Source of the DNA: Advenella incenata
Lineage (GTDB): Bacteria; Pseudomonadota; Gammaproteobacteria; Burkholderiales; Burkholderiaceae_B
Assembly (NCBI RefSeq): GCF_004217095.1
Contig: NZ_SHKO01000005.1
Location: 124,001 to 188,000 of the forward strand
Length of the DNA stretch: 64,000 nt
Reading direction: 5' to 3'
Translations under genes and position numbers: made by a program
Shown here: piece by piece, positions 35,544 through 45,045 of the stretch
How the letters are laid out: each line of letters begins with the position of its first letter
How positions within the stretch are numbered: the stretch's first letter is position 1
The notes under the pieces: generated by a model
Database searches by the model: none
Told to the model about the DNA's origin: nothing
The model's input: only the letters and a program-made list of their open reading frames with translations

Positions 35544-36431
35544 TCAAATCTCCAGAAACAACTCGGCTACCGTAGAGCGAAGCCAGCGGTTCCCCGGATC
35601 CTGGTGATAGCGCTCGTGCCAGTGTTGCTTGATGGAAAAATCCGGAAATCTGTACGGCGGAGCGAGCGCCTTGACATGCGCAATTTTGACCAATATCTTG
35701 GCGACCCGCCCGGGGAGCGTGGCCATCAGATCGGTGTTCGCCAGCAAATTGCCGACACCCGGAAGGGTAGGCAACGACAGGGCCACTTTACGCTGTGTTC
35801 CCTGACGTTTCAGCTCCCGTTCAACAATCTCGTTTCCGGTACCTGCCGCAATCAGGACAACATGTCTTTCACTTTTGAACCGGCTTAGGGTCAGTTTGGC
35901 GTCAATACGCGGATGGTCGCGTCGCACCACGCAAGCAAATCCGTCCTTGAACAGCTTCTGTTGGTAGAAACCAGCCTCAAGCTCGGGCATATAACCGATG
36001 GCCAGGTCCGCATCCCCCGATTCCAGCAGTTTTCCCGTGTCCGCCTGGATACGCAGAACTTCAATCTGGACATTGGGCGCGACCCTGGCCAATTTATTCA
36101 TCATTGCCGGCATAAATTCAAGATGACTGATGTCCGTCATGGATATTCTGAACGTCCTGAACGACGATGCCGGATCAAATTCAGCCTGCTGCTCAGTGGC
36201 CGACTGCAGCAATTGCAAAGCCTGACGCAATTGCGGTACGAGCGTAGCAGCCCGCGGGGTTGGCATCATGCCATTACCGGTACGTACGAACAACGGATCA
36301 TTGAAGCGACGCCGTAACCGCGCAAGCGCCAGGCTGACCGACGTTTGCGGAATGCCGAGATTTTCGCCGGCCCGGCTGACGCTGCGGGTCTTATATATTT
36401 CATCAAAAACAGCGAGTAGCTTCATATCCAT
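35544..36431 (-). CDS. LysR-type regulator of the Bug/FAD-oxidoreductase unit
   Basis: 295 residues. The N-terminal helix-turn-helix (LLAVFDEIYKTRSVSRAGENLGIPQTSVSLALARLRRRFNDPLFVRTGNGMMPTPRA) is of the NodD/NahR/DntR-like subgroup, which often senses aromatic acids. AGGA lies 9 nt upstream of the start. It is divergent from the Bug receptor at 36553, and a perfect 14-bp palindrome lies between them. The effector is unknown. Confidence 0.88.
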   Translation of the reverse strand: MDMKLLAVFDEIYKTRSVSRAGENLGIPQTSVSLALARLRRRFNDPLFVRTGNGMMPTPRAATLVPQLRQALQLLQSATEQQAEFDPASSFRTFRISMTDISHLEFMPAMMNKLARVAPNVQIEVLRIQADTGKLLESGDADLAIGYMPELEAGFYQQKLFKDGFACVVRRDHPRIDAKLTLSRFKSERHVVLIAAGTGNEIVERELKRQGTQRKVALSLPTLPGVGNLLANTDLMATLPGRVAKILVKIAHVKALAPPYRFPDFSIKQHWHERYHQDPGNRWLRSTVAELFLEI

Positions 36432-36509
36432 TATTTAATTTCCTGCTAGCGTGTATTAGCTCTCCTCGATCGACGCAATGATACCCGGTCCCTAAAATGC
36501 ACACAAGAA

Positions 36510-36523
36510 CCAGATATATCTGG
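36510..36523. promoter_or_regulatory. Perfect 14-bp palindrome in a LysR divergent region
   Basis: CCAGATATATCTGG lies 30 bp upstream of the Bug receptor start and about 80 bp upstream of the divergent LysR gene. It could be the operator of that regulator. Not matched to a known site. Confidence 0.4.
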
Positions 36524-36552
36524 CACAACCCGCCATTTCCAGGAGACATCAT

Positions 36553-37521
36553 ATGAAATCGATCGCCCTTCGACTTTTTTTTCTTGCCACGCTCACGATC
36601 TCTGGCACAGGTGCACTTGCAAACAATTGGCCTGCCGGGCCTGTGAGTATTATCGTCCCTTTTGATGCCGGCTCTACCCCGGACTTTACCGCTCGCCTGA
36701 TTGGTGAACGCCTGGCGGCAAGACTACATCAACCCTTTGTCGTAGAGAACAAGAGCGGGGCAGCAGGCAATATCGGGACCAACGTCGTTGCCAAAGCACA
36801 TGCCGATGGGCAAACGATCGGGGTCAGCATTGCTGGTGCGCTGGGCGTCAATGCCCTATTGTTCAGAAACATGCCGTACGACGTCGCCCGGGACATCGAA
36901 TTGATCACCGTGGCGGTCTCGCAACCGTCTGTACTGGTGGTCGGATCCAAACTGGCCACTGCCGATACCAAGCAGTTGGCCGCTTTGATGAAAGCCAACT
37001 CAAAACTCAGTTTTGCGTCTATCGGCGCTGGATCTATTTCGCATCTGGCAATGGCGGCCCTGGTGGCCCAGACAGGCGGAGATGCCGTCCATGTGCCCTA
37101 CCGTGGATCGGGTGCGGCGGTCACTGCAGTTTTATCGGGTGATGTCGACATGGCGCTACTGCCCGCAGCCGCCGTAATGCCTCATGTTAAAGCAGGCAAG
37201 CTACGGGCATTGGCTGTCGCCTCGCCTGCCAGATCGCCTTCACTTCCCGACATACCCACGTTGGCTGAAAGCGGTCTGCCCAACATAAAGGGAGACGCCT
37301 GGATCGGCTTCATTGCGCCGGCCAAGACCCCCGCCTCCATTGTCAATACCTTGCATGAAAATCTGGTGCAGATCCTGGCTGAACCGGCGGTCCAGAGCAG
37401 ACTTCGAACCCAGTACATGGACCCGGTGGGCAACTCGCAAGCAGATTTCAGCAAGCTGCTGCAGGACGATTTAGCACGCTGGAAACAGGTGGTCGAACAA
37501 AACAATATCAAACTTGATTAA
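36553..37521 (+). CDS. Bug-family receptor paired with an FAD oxidoreductase
   Basis: 322 residues with signal peptide (MKSIALRLFFLATLTISGTGALA), then NWPAGPVSIIVPFDAGSTPDFTARLIGERLA, VVENKSGAAGNIGTN and LPDIPTLAESGLPN. AGGAGACA precedes the start. It probably delivers the substrate of the adjoining oxidoreductase to a shared membrane transporter. The two genes lie 22 nt apart and are divergent from a LysR gene. Confidence 0.9.
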   Translation: MKSIALRLFFLATLTISGTGALANNWPAGPVSIIVPFDAGSTPDFTARLIGERLAARLHQPFVVENKSGAAGNIGTNVVAKAHADGQTIGVSIAGALGVNALLFRNMPYDVARDIELITVAVSQPSVLVVGSKLATADTKQLAALMKANSKLSFASIGAGSISHLAMAALVAQTGGDAVHVPYRGSGAAVTAVLSGDVDMALLPAAAVMPHVKAGKLRALAVASPARSPSLPDIPTLAESGLPNIKGDAWIGFIAPAKTPASIVNTLHENLVQILAEPAVQSRLRTQYMDPVGNSQADFSKLLQDDLARWKQVVEQNNIKLD

Positions 37522-37543
37522 CATTCTGACAAGGGCAACATTC

Positions 37544-38899
37544 ATGACAACTTTACCATCTACCTTATTGGAGCCATCGCGAAATCTTACGATTTTTGGC
37601 GAGTATGACGTTGTTGTCATCGGCGGTGGTCCCGCTGGACTTGCCGCTGCAGCCAGTGCCGCGCGCCATGGCGCTCAGACGCTGCTGGTGGAATCCTATG
37701 GTTTTCTTGGGGGCATGGGTACCGCAGGCGGCGTAACCAATTTCGCTGGCCTTTACGGTCGCCACAACGGTCAAATGCAGCAACTGGTGCGCGGTGCAGT
37801 AGATGATCTGCTGTCGCGCATTGAAGCGCTGGGCGGACTGAACCGGCCTCAGGATGGAATGCAAGGTCGCATCAGGGTTCGCTCGTACGATACGTCCATA
37901 TATAAATGCGCAGCCGACCAATGGATGCTGGCATCAGGGGTGAACTTATTATTTCATGCCAATGCCTGCGCTGTGCTTATGGACGGTACCCGCATCAATG
38001 CCCTGGTGGTCGAGACCAAATCAGGCAGGCAGGCGATCCGGGCCAACGTTTTCGTTGACTGCTCAGGCGATGCAGACGTGGCAGTATTTGCAGGGGTACC
38101 CCATGAAATCGGTGACGGGCACGGCAGCGGACTCTTTCCGACGACGATGTTTCGTGTCGGCCATGTGGACGCCTCGCAAGCATTGCCTGCAGTGGGTGAA
38201 TTCAAAGCCATCAACGACTTTATGGAGCGTGTGCAGCGGGAATACCCGGGACGATATCGCTTCCCGCGAGAGGGCGCCATCCTCAGACCGCAAATCCATT
38301 CTTCCGAATGGCGAGCCAATGTCACGCAAATTGCCAACGCCGATGGTCGCGCCTTGAACGCAGTGGATGCCAATGAGCTGAGCGCCGGAGAGATAGAAGG
38401 CAGACGCCAGGTACTTGAATACTTTCAGTTTCTTCGCGAACAGATTCCGGGTTTCTCTGAAGCGCGCATCGTTGAAATTGCGCCACAGATCGGCATTCGT
38501 GAAACACGTCGCATTCAGGGATGTTATGCGCTGACGGGTGACGACATCATCGGCTCTGCCCGCTTTGAAGACAGGATCGGCCTTAACGCCTGGCCGATGG
38601 AATTGCATCAATCCGGCGGTATTTCATGGGGATTCCCTTCCGATCCAGACCGGGCGTACAACGATCTGCCGTGGCGGATGCTGGTGCCGGCGCAGGTGCA
38701 AAATCTGCTGGTTGCCGGGCGCTGTGCCTCAATGACTCACGAGGGGCAGTCTGCAGCCAGGGCCAGCGGCGCCTGTTTCGTTATGGGTCAGGCGGCCGGC
38801 ACCGCCGCCGCAATGGCTGGCACAGCTCCGTTGCAAACGTTCGATCCCGTACATTTGCAGCAAACCTTGCGCGCGGACGGATGCCTGCTGGAGCCATGA
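37544..38899 (+). CDS. FAD-dependent oxidoreductase
   Basis: 451 residues from the ATG at 37544, preceded by AAGGG; an earlier in-frame start at 37514 overlaps the receptor. The ADP-binding motif is DVVVIGGGPAGLAAAASAARHGA, followed by ESYGFLGGMGTAGGVTNFAGLYG; the C-terminal part has LLVAGRCASMTHEGQSAARASGACFVMGQAAGTAA. This is the pattern of the FAD_oxidored family, which also contains CoB-CoM heterodisulfide reductase-like and catabolic dehydrogenases. The substrate is unknown, but linkage to a Bug receptor and LysR suggests catabolism of an organic acid. Confidence 0.83.
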   Translation: MTTLPSTLLEPSRNLTIFGEYDVVVIGGGPAGLAAAASAARHGAQTLLVESYGFLGGMGTAGGVTNFAGLYGRHNGQMQQLVRGAVDDLLSRIEALGGLNRPQDGMQGRIRVRSYDTSIYKCAADQWMLASGVNLLFHANACAVLMDGTRINALVVETKSGRQAIRANVFVDCSGDADVAVFAGVPHEIGDGHGSGLFPTTMFRVGHVDASQALPAVGEFKAINDFMERVQREYPGRYRFPREGAILRPQIHSSEWRANVTQIANADGRALNAVDANELSAGEIEGRRQVLEYFQFLREQIPGFSEARIVEIAPQIGIRETRRIQGCYALTGDDIIGSARFEDRIGLNAWPMELHQSGGISWGFPSDPDRAYNDLPWRMLVPAQVQNLLVAGRCASMTHEGQSAARASGACFVMGQAAGTAAAMAGTAPLQTFDPVHLQQTLRADGCLLEP

Positions 38900-38919
38900 A
38901 GCCAAGATGGACCTGCCCC

Positions 38920-38939
38920 GAGGTCCATGCCCGGACCTC
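38920..38939 (+). other. Short hairpin after the FAD oxidoreductase gene
   Basis: GAGGTCC (38920-38926) and GGACCTC (38933-38939) form a 7-bp stem. It has no T run. It may be a weak terminator for this convergent gene pair. Confidence 0.35.
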
Positions 38940-39010
38940 GACCAATACGCGGCAGATTCGGGCAATGCGCTTGCGCACAGGCAACAAGATCGGGTATTGA
39001 AAACCGGAGA

Positions 39011-39943
39011 CTATATCTCAGATTCAGTATCATACTCATGCGCGACTTCGCGCAAGCAGTTCATTGCCAGGCGCAAGGCATGCGACATGAACGCTTCCTT
39101 GCTCCAGTACATAGCGACGGCCCCTGATCCGGACAAGCGCATTGGCAGGATACTCAGTACATTCAGTTGCGCCAGACGCAGGGAGGCTCGAACCGAGGCC
39201 ACGCCGATCATGTCACTATTGTTCAGGAACATGAGATTGGCTGTGACCGAATTGGTCTCTATCGTATCCTGCGCCAGGTTCTGCCCAGCCGCTGCCAGTG
39301 CAACATCCAGTGCGTTGCGCACCGGTGTGCCTTTTGGCCAGACTAACCAGCGATAAGCATGCAAATCCGACCAGCGCAGGGGGTTGACTTGCAAAAGCGG
39401 GTGACCAGGACGCACGACAAAGTGAATACCATCAAAGAACAGGTTCTCGGTCTCCAGACTGGGGCTGCCCAGATCCGTATCGGCACGACCCAACACGATG
39501 TCCAGCGCCCCCTGCTCGAGCTGAGAAATCAACCGGTCAGTGGTTCCTTCAACAAGATTCACCCGAGCCTTTGGCATATGCGTCAGCAGCCGCATGATGG
39601 CCAGCGGTACAGTGTCAGAGGCGGCAACACCGCTGGCGCCGATCATGACCCGCCCGCTGCCGCCTTCACGGAGCATTTCCATATCACTGCTGGCGCGATC
39701 CAGCTGAATGTCGATTTGCCTGGCGTGAGCAATCAGCATTTCTCCATAGGGTGTCGGAATCAGACCACGTGCATGACGCTCGAATAAGGGCAAGCCAATA
39801 TCGTCCTCAAGGTCTTTCAACCATTTGGACAGTCCTGGCTGAGTCGTATGCAGTTTTGCTGCGGAATGACTTATGTTGTGCGTTTGCGCCAGGCTAAGCA
39901 GCATTTTTACGTGGCGCAGTCGCAGCCGGTGGGTCCAATCCAT
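39011..39943 (-). CDS. LysR-type regulator of the gentisate operon
   Basis: 310 residues. The HTH segment is RLRHVKMLLSLAQTHNISHSAAKLHTTQPGLSKWLKDLEDDIGLPLFERHARGLIPT, with a CbnR/GcdR-like organisation. The effector domain includes LEQGALDIVLGRADTDLGSPSLETENLFFD. It is divergent from the 3-hydroxybenzoate 6-monooxygenase gene, the standard position for the activator of a gentisate operon. Its effector is probably 3-hydroxybenzoate or gentisate. That is inferred from position. Confidence 0.87.
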   Translation of the reverse strand: MDWTHRLRLRHVKMLLSLAQTHNISHSAAKLHTTQPGLSKWLKDLEDDIGLPLFERHARGLIPTPYGEMLIAHARQIDIQLDRASSDMEMLREGGSGRVMIGASGVAASDTVPLAIMRLLTHMPKARVNLVEGTTDRLISQLEQGALDIVLGRADTDLGSPSLETENLFFDGIHFVVRPGHPLLQVNPLRWSDLHAYRWLVWPKGTPVRNALDVALAAAGQNLAQDTIETNSVTANLMFLNNSDMIGVASVRASLRLAQLNVLSILPMRLSGSGAVAMYWSKEAFMSHALRLAMNCLREVAHEYDTESEI

Positions 39944-40035
39944 GGTGGGCTCAGATGATAAGGTTCAGATTATAAGGACTAGGTATATTGTTTTTCATAT
40001 GGATGATAATAATATTTCATTTTAAATTATATGTC

Positions 40036-40047
40036 TATGGATCCATA
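40036..40047. promoter_or_regulatory. 12-bp palindrome upstream of the gentisate operon
   Basis: TATGGATCCATA lies 35 bp upstream of the monooxygenase start in an AT-rich divergent region. It may be part of a LysR binding site. Short palindromes arise by chance, so the call is weak. Confidence 0.3.
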
Positions 40048-40081
40048 ATGAATGAAAATGTGGCAATAGAAGGAGACAACC

Positions 40082-41287
40082 ATGACGACAAAACAACCGC
40101 AGAGCGCCATTATTGTAGGTGGTGGCATCGGTGGCCTTGCGGCCGCTTTGGCTCTGACCCGTCAAGGCATTCAAGTGCAATTGCTGGAGCAGGCTTCACA
40201 GATTGGTGAAATCGGCGCCGGCATCCAATTGGGGCCCAATGCCTTTTCCGCACTTGATGCACTGGGTGTGGGCGAAACAGCCAGGCAATGCGCCGTATTT
40301 ACCGATCACATCATTATGATGGACGCAGTCGACAACACCGAGATTTTGCGTGTCCAGACGGGTCAGGCGTTCCGCGAGCGTTTCAACGGCCCTTATGCGG
40401 TGATTCACCGGGCCGACATCCACGGCGCCATTCTAAACGGGGTCCGGAACGACCCGCTGATCTCGTTTCAAACATCCACGCAAATCAAGACCTTCACCCA
40501 GACAGACGAATACGCCCAGGTGACGGACGCAGCGGGCCACGTTTTCCAGGCTGATGTCGTTATAGGCTGTGACGGCGTTAAATCCGTGCTGCGTGATCAC
40601 CTTATCGGTGACACCACGCGTGTGACCGGACATGTGGTTTACCGTGCTGTAGTAGACAAAGAGAACATGCCTGACGACCTGCGTATCAATGCGCCGGTAC
40701 TCTGGGCAGGACCCCGCTGCCACCTCGTGCACTACCCGTTGCGTGGCGGCGAGCAATACAATCTGGTGGTCACCTTTCACAGTCGACAACAGGAAGAATG
40801 GGGCGCGCGTGATGGCAGCCAGGAAGAAGTGCTTTCCTATTTCGAAGGCATACATGAACGCCCCAGGCAATTACTCGATCTGCCAAACTCCTGGCGTCGC
40901 TGGGCTACTGCGGACCGCGAGCCGGTCCAGCACTGGAGCGTTGGGCGGGCAACCCTTTTGGGCGACGCGGCACACCCCATGTCGCAGTACATGGCTCAGG
41001 GCGCGTGCATGGCACTTGAAGACGCCGTCACACTTGGCTTGTCCATTGAGCAATGCCACGGGGACCTGCCTGCAGCCTTCAGGCTATACGAGTCGTTGCG
41101 CATACCACGCAGTGCCCGTGTCGTCTGGTCCACGCGCGAGATGGGGCGAATCTATCATGCAGCAGGTGTAGAGCGGGCCGTTCGAAACTCGCTTTGGAAA
41201 GACACGCCGCAATCTCGTTTCTATGACAACCTGCAGTGGTTATACGGATGGAATGCACAAAACTGCATGCAGGGCTATCGGCTTTGA
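40082..41287 (+). CDS. 3-Hydroxybenzoate 6-monooxygenase (FAD-dependent)
   Basis: 401 residues of the class A flavin monooxygenases: GGGIGGLAAALAL near the start, IGCDGVKSVLRDHL in the middle and [22 protein letters not shown] near the end. The sequence resembles 3-hydroxybenzoate 6-hydroxylases (MhbM/XlnD type), which make gentisate with NADH and O2. AGGAGACA precedes the start. The next enzyme genes are gentisate dioxygenase, fumarylpyruvate hydrolase and maleylpyruvate isomerase, which fits. Salicylate 5-hydroxylase is a multicomponent enzyme and is excluded; a salicylate-type flavin hydroxylase is the main alternative. Confidence 0.85.
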   Translation: MTTKQPQSAIIVGGGIGGLAAALALTRQGIQVQLLEQASQIGEIGAGIQLGPNAFSALDALGVGETARQCAVFTDHIIMMDAVDNTEILRVQTGQAFRERFNGPYAVIHRADIHGAILNGVRNDPLISFQTSTQIKTFTQTDEYAQVTDAAGHVFQADVVIGCDGVKSVLRDHLIGDTTRVTGHVVYRAVVDKENMPDDLRINAPVLWAGPRCHLVHYPLRGGEQYNLVVTFHSRQQEEWGARDGSQEEVLSYFEGIHERPRQLLDLPNSWRRWATADREPVQHWSVGRATLLGDAAHPMSQYMAQGACMALEDAVTLGLSIEQCHGDLPAAFRLYESLRIPRSARVVWSTREMGRIYHAAGVERAVRNSLWKDTPQSRFYDNLQWLYGWNAQNCMQGYRL

Positions 41288-41328
41288 CGGCTACCGTCAA
41301 AAAATAAAAATACTCCAGGAGACAAACC

Positions 41329-42315
41329 ATGTTTTTTCGCAAACGCCGTACCCTGATGGCAGGCGCGCTTGCCATCAGTTGCCTGACCAGCACTGCATGG
41401 GCGCAGGCCTCCGATTACCCTCAAAAAACCGTCACGCTGTACACCGCATTTTCCATCGGCAGCGGTCCTGACGTGGTGCTACGTATCCTGAGCCAAGAGC
41501 TTGGCAAGAAGTGGAAACAGCCAGTGGTAGTTGAAAACCGCCCTGGCGGCGGTGGCTTCATTGCATTGGAGGCAGTCAGCAAACGTAAGCCTGATGGCTA
41601 TTCCCTGCTACAGCTCGATAGCGAACATATTTCGGCGCTCCCGCATTTATACAAGGCCCGCCACTATTTCCCGCTGGAGAAATTTGATCTGGTCGCACCC
41701 TTGTTTTACACACCATTCATGATAGCCGTCAGTGAAAAATCCCCCTGGAAAAACCTGACCGAGCTGATCGACGCGGCTAAAAAGCGCCCCGACAGCGTCA
41801 CTTATGGGTCCTGGTTTGTCGGCAGTCCTGGTCATTTGGGTGGGGAATGGCTGAGCTCGCTGACAAACAGCAAGATGCTGCACATTCCCTACAAGGAAGT
41901 AAGCCAATTGTACACAGCGGTAGCCAACGCAGAAGTGGACTGGGCGTTTGGCACCATCCCGTCCACCCGACCGGTATACGACAGCGGCAAACTTCGCTAC
42001 CTCGCCATTGCCGCCCCCCAACGCCACAGCCTGTATCCCAATGTGCCCACCGTCGCGCAGGCCGGTGGACCTGCACAACTGGACGTCAATTCGATCGTAT
42101 CGCTTGTCGCACCCAAGGGTCTGCCGGTAGAAATACGTGACAAGATCCACGCCGATATTTCAGAGATCCTGCGTGACCCCGAGGTGCGCAAGCGCTTTGA
42201 TTCCTTTGCCTTCGAGCCGTTGAGCTGGACGCTGACCCAATTGCGCGAACGCCTTGACCAAAAATCGGCCACGTACAAAGACCTGATAGACAGTGCCAAC
42301 ATCAGTTTGGATTAA
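41329..42315 (+). CDS. Bug-family receptor within the gentisate operon
   Basis: 328 residues with signal peptide (RRTLMAGALAISCLTSTAWAQA), then DYPQKTVTLYTAFSIGSGPDVVLRILSQELG, a variant of the usual PGGxxD loop in which the Pro-Gly-Gly is replaced by Ser-Ile-Gly-Ser-Gly. VVENRPGGGGFIALE and YPNVPTVAQAGGP are family-typical. Its place between the hydroxylase and the dioxygenase suggests 3-hydroxybenzoate or gentisate as ligand. AGGAGACA precedes the start. Confidence 0.88.
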   Translation: MFFRKRRTLMAGALAISCLTSTAWAQASDYPQKTVTLYTAFSIGSGPDVVLRILSQELGKKWKQPVVVENRPGGGGFIALEAVSKRKPDGYSLLQLDSEHISALPHLYKARHYFPLEKFDLVAPLFYTPFMIAVSEKSPWKNLTELIDAAKKRPDSVTYGSWFVGSPGHLGGEWLSSLTNSKMLHIPYKEVSQLYTAVANAEVDWAFGTIPSTRPVYDSGKLRYLAIAAPQRHSLYPNVPTVAQAGGPAQLDVNSIVSLVAPKGLPVEIRDKIHADISEILRDPEVRKRFDSFAFEPLSWTLTQLRERLDQKSATYKDLIDSANISLD

Positions 42316-42334
42316 ACATATAGGAACCATTGCC

Positions 42335-43468
42335 ATGAGCGTGATTAATGCCATTCCCTCGCCTGTCCGGTTAACTGCCATCGCCTCCCCCGGCCAACCG
42401 GAGCCAACCCCAGAACTGGAACAGCTATACCGCGGTTTTGAGCGCGAGATGCTGGTGCCATTGTGGACAGAAATTGGTGACCTGATGCCGATGCATCCGA
42501 AAAGCAAGGCCAGCGCCCACGTTTGGCGTTGGGATCGGCTGGTGCAACTGGCCAACGAAGCAGGCCGTATCGTACCGGTAGGCCGAGGCGGAGAACGCCG
42601 TGCCATTGCGCTGGCCAACCCCGCGCTTGGCGGGCGCCCCTTTGCCACACCCACGCTTTGGGCGGCCATCCAGTACCTGATGCCTGGCGAAGATGCGCCC
42701 GAACATCGCCATACCCAGCACGCCTTTCGGTTCATCGTAGAAGGCGAAGGCGTCTGGACCGTGGTCAATGGCGATTCTGTGCGTATGTCGCGTGGCGACT
42801 TTCTGCCGCAAGGCGGCTGGAACTGGCACGCCCACCATAACGCGTCGATCGAGCCAATGGCCTGGATTGACGGTTTGGACATCCCTTTTTCCTCCTACAC
42901 GGAATCGCAGTTCTTCGAAGTCGGGCGCGACAAGCTCGATCCTCAGGAGTATATCAAGCCAGCCAGGTCGCGCTCCGAACGCCTTTGGGCCCATCCGGGC
43001 TTGCGCCCTGTATCGCAACAGGCAGATCAGGCCGCCACCCCATTGCTGGCCTACCGCTGGGAGGACACGGACCGCGCACTGAGCGAACAGCTCGCACTGG
43101 AAGATGAGGGCTACAGCGCCACGCTAAGCCCAGGCCATGCAGCCGTGCGCTACACCAATCCAATGAATGGCCGTGACGTGCTTCCCACCATTCGCTGTGA
43201 GATGCATCGCATACGCAGCGGCGCACATACTCGAACCAAACGCGAAGTCGGCTCATCTGTGATCCAGGTATTTGATGGGCAGGGAAGTGTCACCGTCGGC
43301 GAGCACCAATGGGAGGTAAAGCGTGGCGACATGTTTGTTATACCCTCGTGGCAGCCTTTCACCGCCATCTGTGCTGCAGACCATGCATCGCTGGACCTTT
43401 TCCGCTTCAGCGATACCCCTATTGTTGAAGCCGTCCATGCCTATCGTGAACAGTTCGATACGCCCTGA
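42335..43468 (+). CDS. Gentisate 1,2-dioxygenase
   Basis: 377 residues from the ATG at 42335, which has AGGA about 9 nt upstream; an earlier start at 42293 overlaps the Bug gene. It is a bicupin. The first cupin holds the iron ligands in [19 protein letters not shown] with a later [10 protein letters not shown]; the second ([25 protein letters not shown]) lacks the same His set. It cleaves gentisate to maleylpyruvate with O2. Neighbouring genes continue the pathway to fumarate and pyruvate. Confidence 0.92.
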   Translation: MSVINAIPSPVRLTAIASPGQPEPTPELEQLYRGFEREMLVPLWTEIGDLMPMHPKSKASAHVWRWDRLVQLANEAGRIVPVGRGGERRAIALANPALGGRPFATPTLWAAIQYLMPGEDAPEHRHTQHAFRFIVEGEGVWTVVNGDSVRMSRGDFLPQGGWNWHAHHNASIEPMAWIDGLDIPFSSYTESQFFEVGRDKLDPQEYIKPARSRSERLWAHPGLRPVSQQADQAATPLLAYRWEDTDRALSEQLALEDEGYSATLSPGHAAVRYTNPMNGRDVLPTIRCEMHRIRSGAHTRTKREVGSSVIQVFDGQGSVTVGEHQWEVKRGDMFVIPSWQPFTAICAADHASLDLFRFSDTPIVEAVHAYREQFDTP

Positions 43469-43560
43469 CGTGCCGGGCTCGAAGCCCTCATGTCCTGCTC
43501 ACTTTCGCTTTCACCATCCCAGACTTCTGGGCTGTATGCTTATTTCAAATCGGAAACACC

Positions 43561-44268
43561 ATGACTACAGTCAATTATCTTTGGACACCCCGTCCCGCAC
43601 AAACCCTGCCCATAGTGGGCACTGAACAGCACTTGCCGATCAACCGTCTGTTTTTTGTGGGGCGAAACTATCACGCCCATGCCGCTGAGATGGGCAAACC
43701 CGTAGACAAGAGCACAGAGCGCCCTTTCTACTTTACCAAAAGTGCGCAAACCCTGACACTGTCAGGCGCTACCGTCCCATATCCACCGGAAACCAGCAAC
43801 TACCATTTTGAAATGGAACTGGTCGTCGCCATTGGCAAAGCAGGGTTCCGTATTTCTGCGGACCAGGCACATGAGAGCATCTATGGCTATGCCTGCGGCC
43901 TGGACATGACCCGCCGGGACCTGCAACTGGTCGCGCGCGATAAGGGACGACCTTGGGACCTGGGTAAAGACGTGGAAAATTCAGCCATTGCATCACCAAT
44001 TCTGCCAATGCCGGGCAAGGTAATAGAGCAAGGCGCCATTGAGCTATCGGTAAACGGCGCAGTCAAGCAACGTTCCAATATCGACAAGCTGATCTGGAAT
44101 ATCCGTGAAATCATTGCAGATCTGTCCCTGTTCTACCACTTGCAGCCGGGCGACCTGATTTACACAGGCACCCCGGAAGGCGTCGGTGCCGTCGTGCCCG
44201 GCGACAAGATAACCGGCCGCGTGCAAGGCGTGGGTGATATTGAATTGAACGTAGGCCAGCCCGCATAA
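43561..44268 (+). CDS. Fumarylpyruvate hydrolase (FAH family)
   Basis: 235 residues with the fumarylacetoacetase fold: [17 protein letters not shown], the metal-site acidic residues in [24 protein letters not shown] and the C-terminal [20 protein letters not shown]. It hydrolyses fumarylpyruvate to fumarate and pyruvate, ending the gentisate pathway; this corresponds to NagK/MhbH. The ribosome site is weak. It is followed 37 nt later by the isomerase gene. Confidence 0.92.
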   Translation: MTTVNYLWTPRPAQTLPIVGTEQHLPINRLFFVGRNYHAHAAEMGKPVDKSTERPFYFTKSAQTLTLSGATVPYPPETSNYHFEMELVVAIGKAGFRISADQAHESIYGYACGLDMTRRDLQLVARDKGRPWDLGKDVENSAIASPILPMPGKVIEQGAIELSVNGAVKQRSNIDKLIWNIREIIADLSLFYHLQPGDLIYTGTPEGVGAVVPGDKITGRVQGVGDIELNVGQPA

Positions 44269-44305
44269 CGCGTTGCAGGATCGGTAAAGAAAAGCAGGAA
44301 TAAAC

Positions 44306-44944
44306 ATGAAACTTTACAGCTTTTTCCGCAGCGGAACATCTCATCGCTTGCGCATTGCGCTCAACCTCAAGGGACTCGCGCCGGACTATATACCGGTGGA
44401 TCTCCGCGTGGACGAACAATCCGAAGGCCCGTACAAGGCCATCAACCCGCAGGGACTGGTCCCCGCCCTTACCATGGATGACGGCAGAACGCTGATTCAG
44501 TCTACCGCCATTATCGAATGGCTGGAGGAGCGTTACCCCGAGCCGGCGCTGTTGCCAAAAGACCCTGAGGCACGCGCCCATGTGCGTGCGCTGGCTGCCA
44601 TTGTCGGCTGCGACGTACACCCTATCAATAACCGCCGTATCCTGCAGTATCTGCGCAAAAATTTCAGCGGCGACGACACGGCCATAGACGCCTGGTGCGG
44701 CCATTGGATAAGCGCTGGCTTTGATGCCATAGAGACGTTATTGGCAAAGGATCGGAATCGCCAGGGATTTTGCTTCGGCAACGCACCCTCCATTGCCGAT
44801 GTTTATTTGATTCCTCAGATAGAAAGCGCCCGTCGTTTTAATGTCGATATGACTCAATGGCCATTGATCTGTGCTGTTGAAAAAGCCTGCAGTGCACTGC
44901 CCGCTTTTGCAAAGGCAGAACCCATGGCGCAGCCTGATGCCTGA
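44306..44944 (+). CDS. Maleylpyruvate isomerase (zeta-class GST)
   Basis: 212 residues. The N-terminal glutathione domain reads LYSFFRSGTSHRLRIALNLKGL, with the zeta-class SGTSHR motif, and the substrate region has NPQGLVPALTMDDG and QSTAIIEWLEERYP; the C-terminal half is the helical GST domain. It isomerises maleylpyruvate to fumarylpyruvate with glutathione. Maleylacetoacetate isomerase is the close alternative, but the operon points to gentisate. AGGA precedes the ATG. Confidence 0.92.
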   Translation: MKLYSFFRSGTSHRLRIALNLKGLAPDYIPVDLRVDEQSEGPYKAINPQGLVPALTMDDGRTLIQSTAIIEWLEERYPEPALLPKDPEARAHVRALAAIVGCDVHPINNRRILQYLRKNFSGDDTAIDAWCGHWISAGFDAIETLLAKDRNRQGFCFGNAPSIADVYLIPQIESARRFNVDMTQWPLICAVEKACSALPAFAKAEPMAQPDA

Positions 44945-45045
44945 AAACAGATTCGGATAGTCTGCACGATGCGTTGTGCGAGCTATCCGGCTGCATTGGT
45001 AATGACTTATCTTACTGTCTGGCTGGCGTAACTATAAATGAAATG

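Noticed and set aside
41282-41308. Hairpin TTTGACGG/CCGTCAAA after the 3-hydroxybenzoate monooxygenase as a terminator
   Set aside because: It is followed by an A run, not a T run, on the coding strand, and the operon continues past it.
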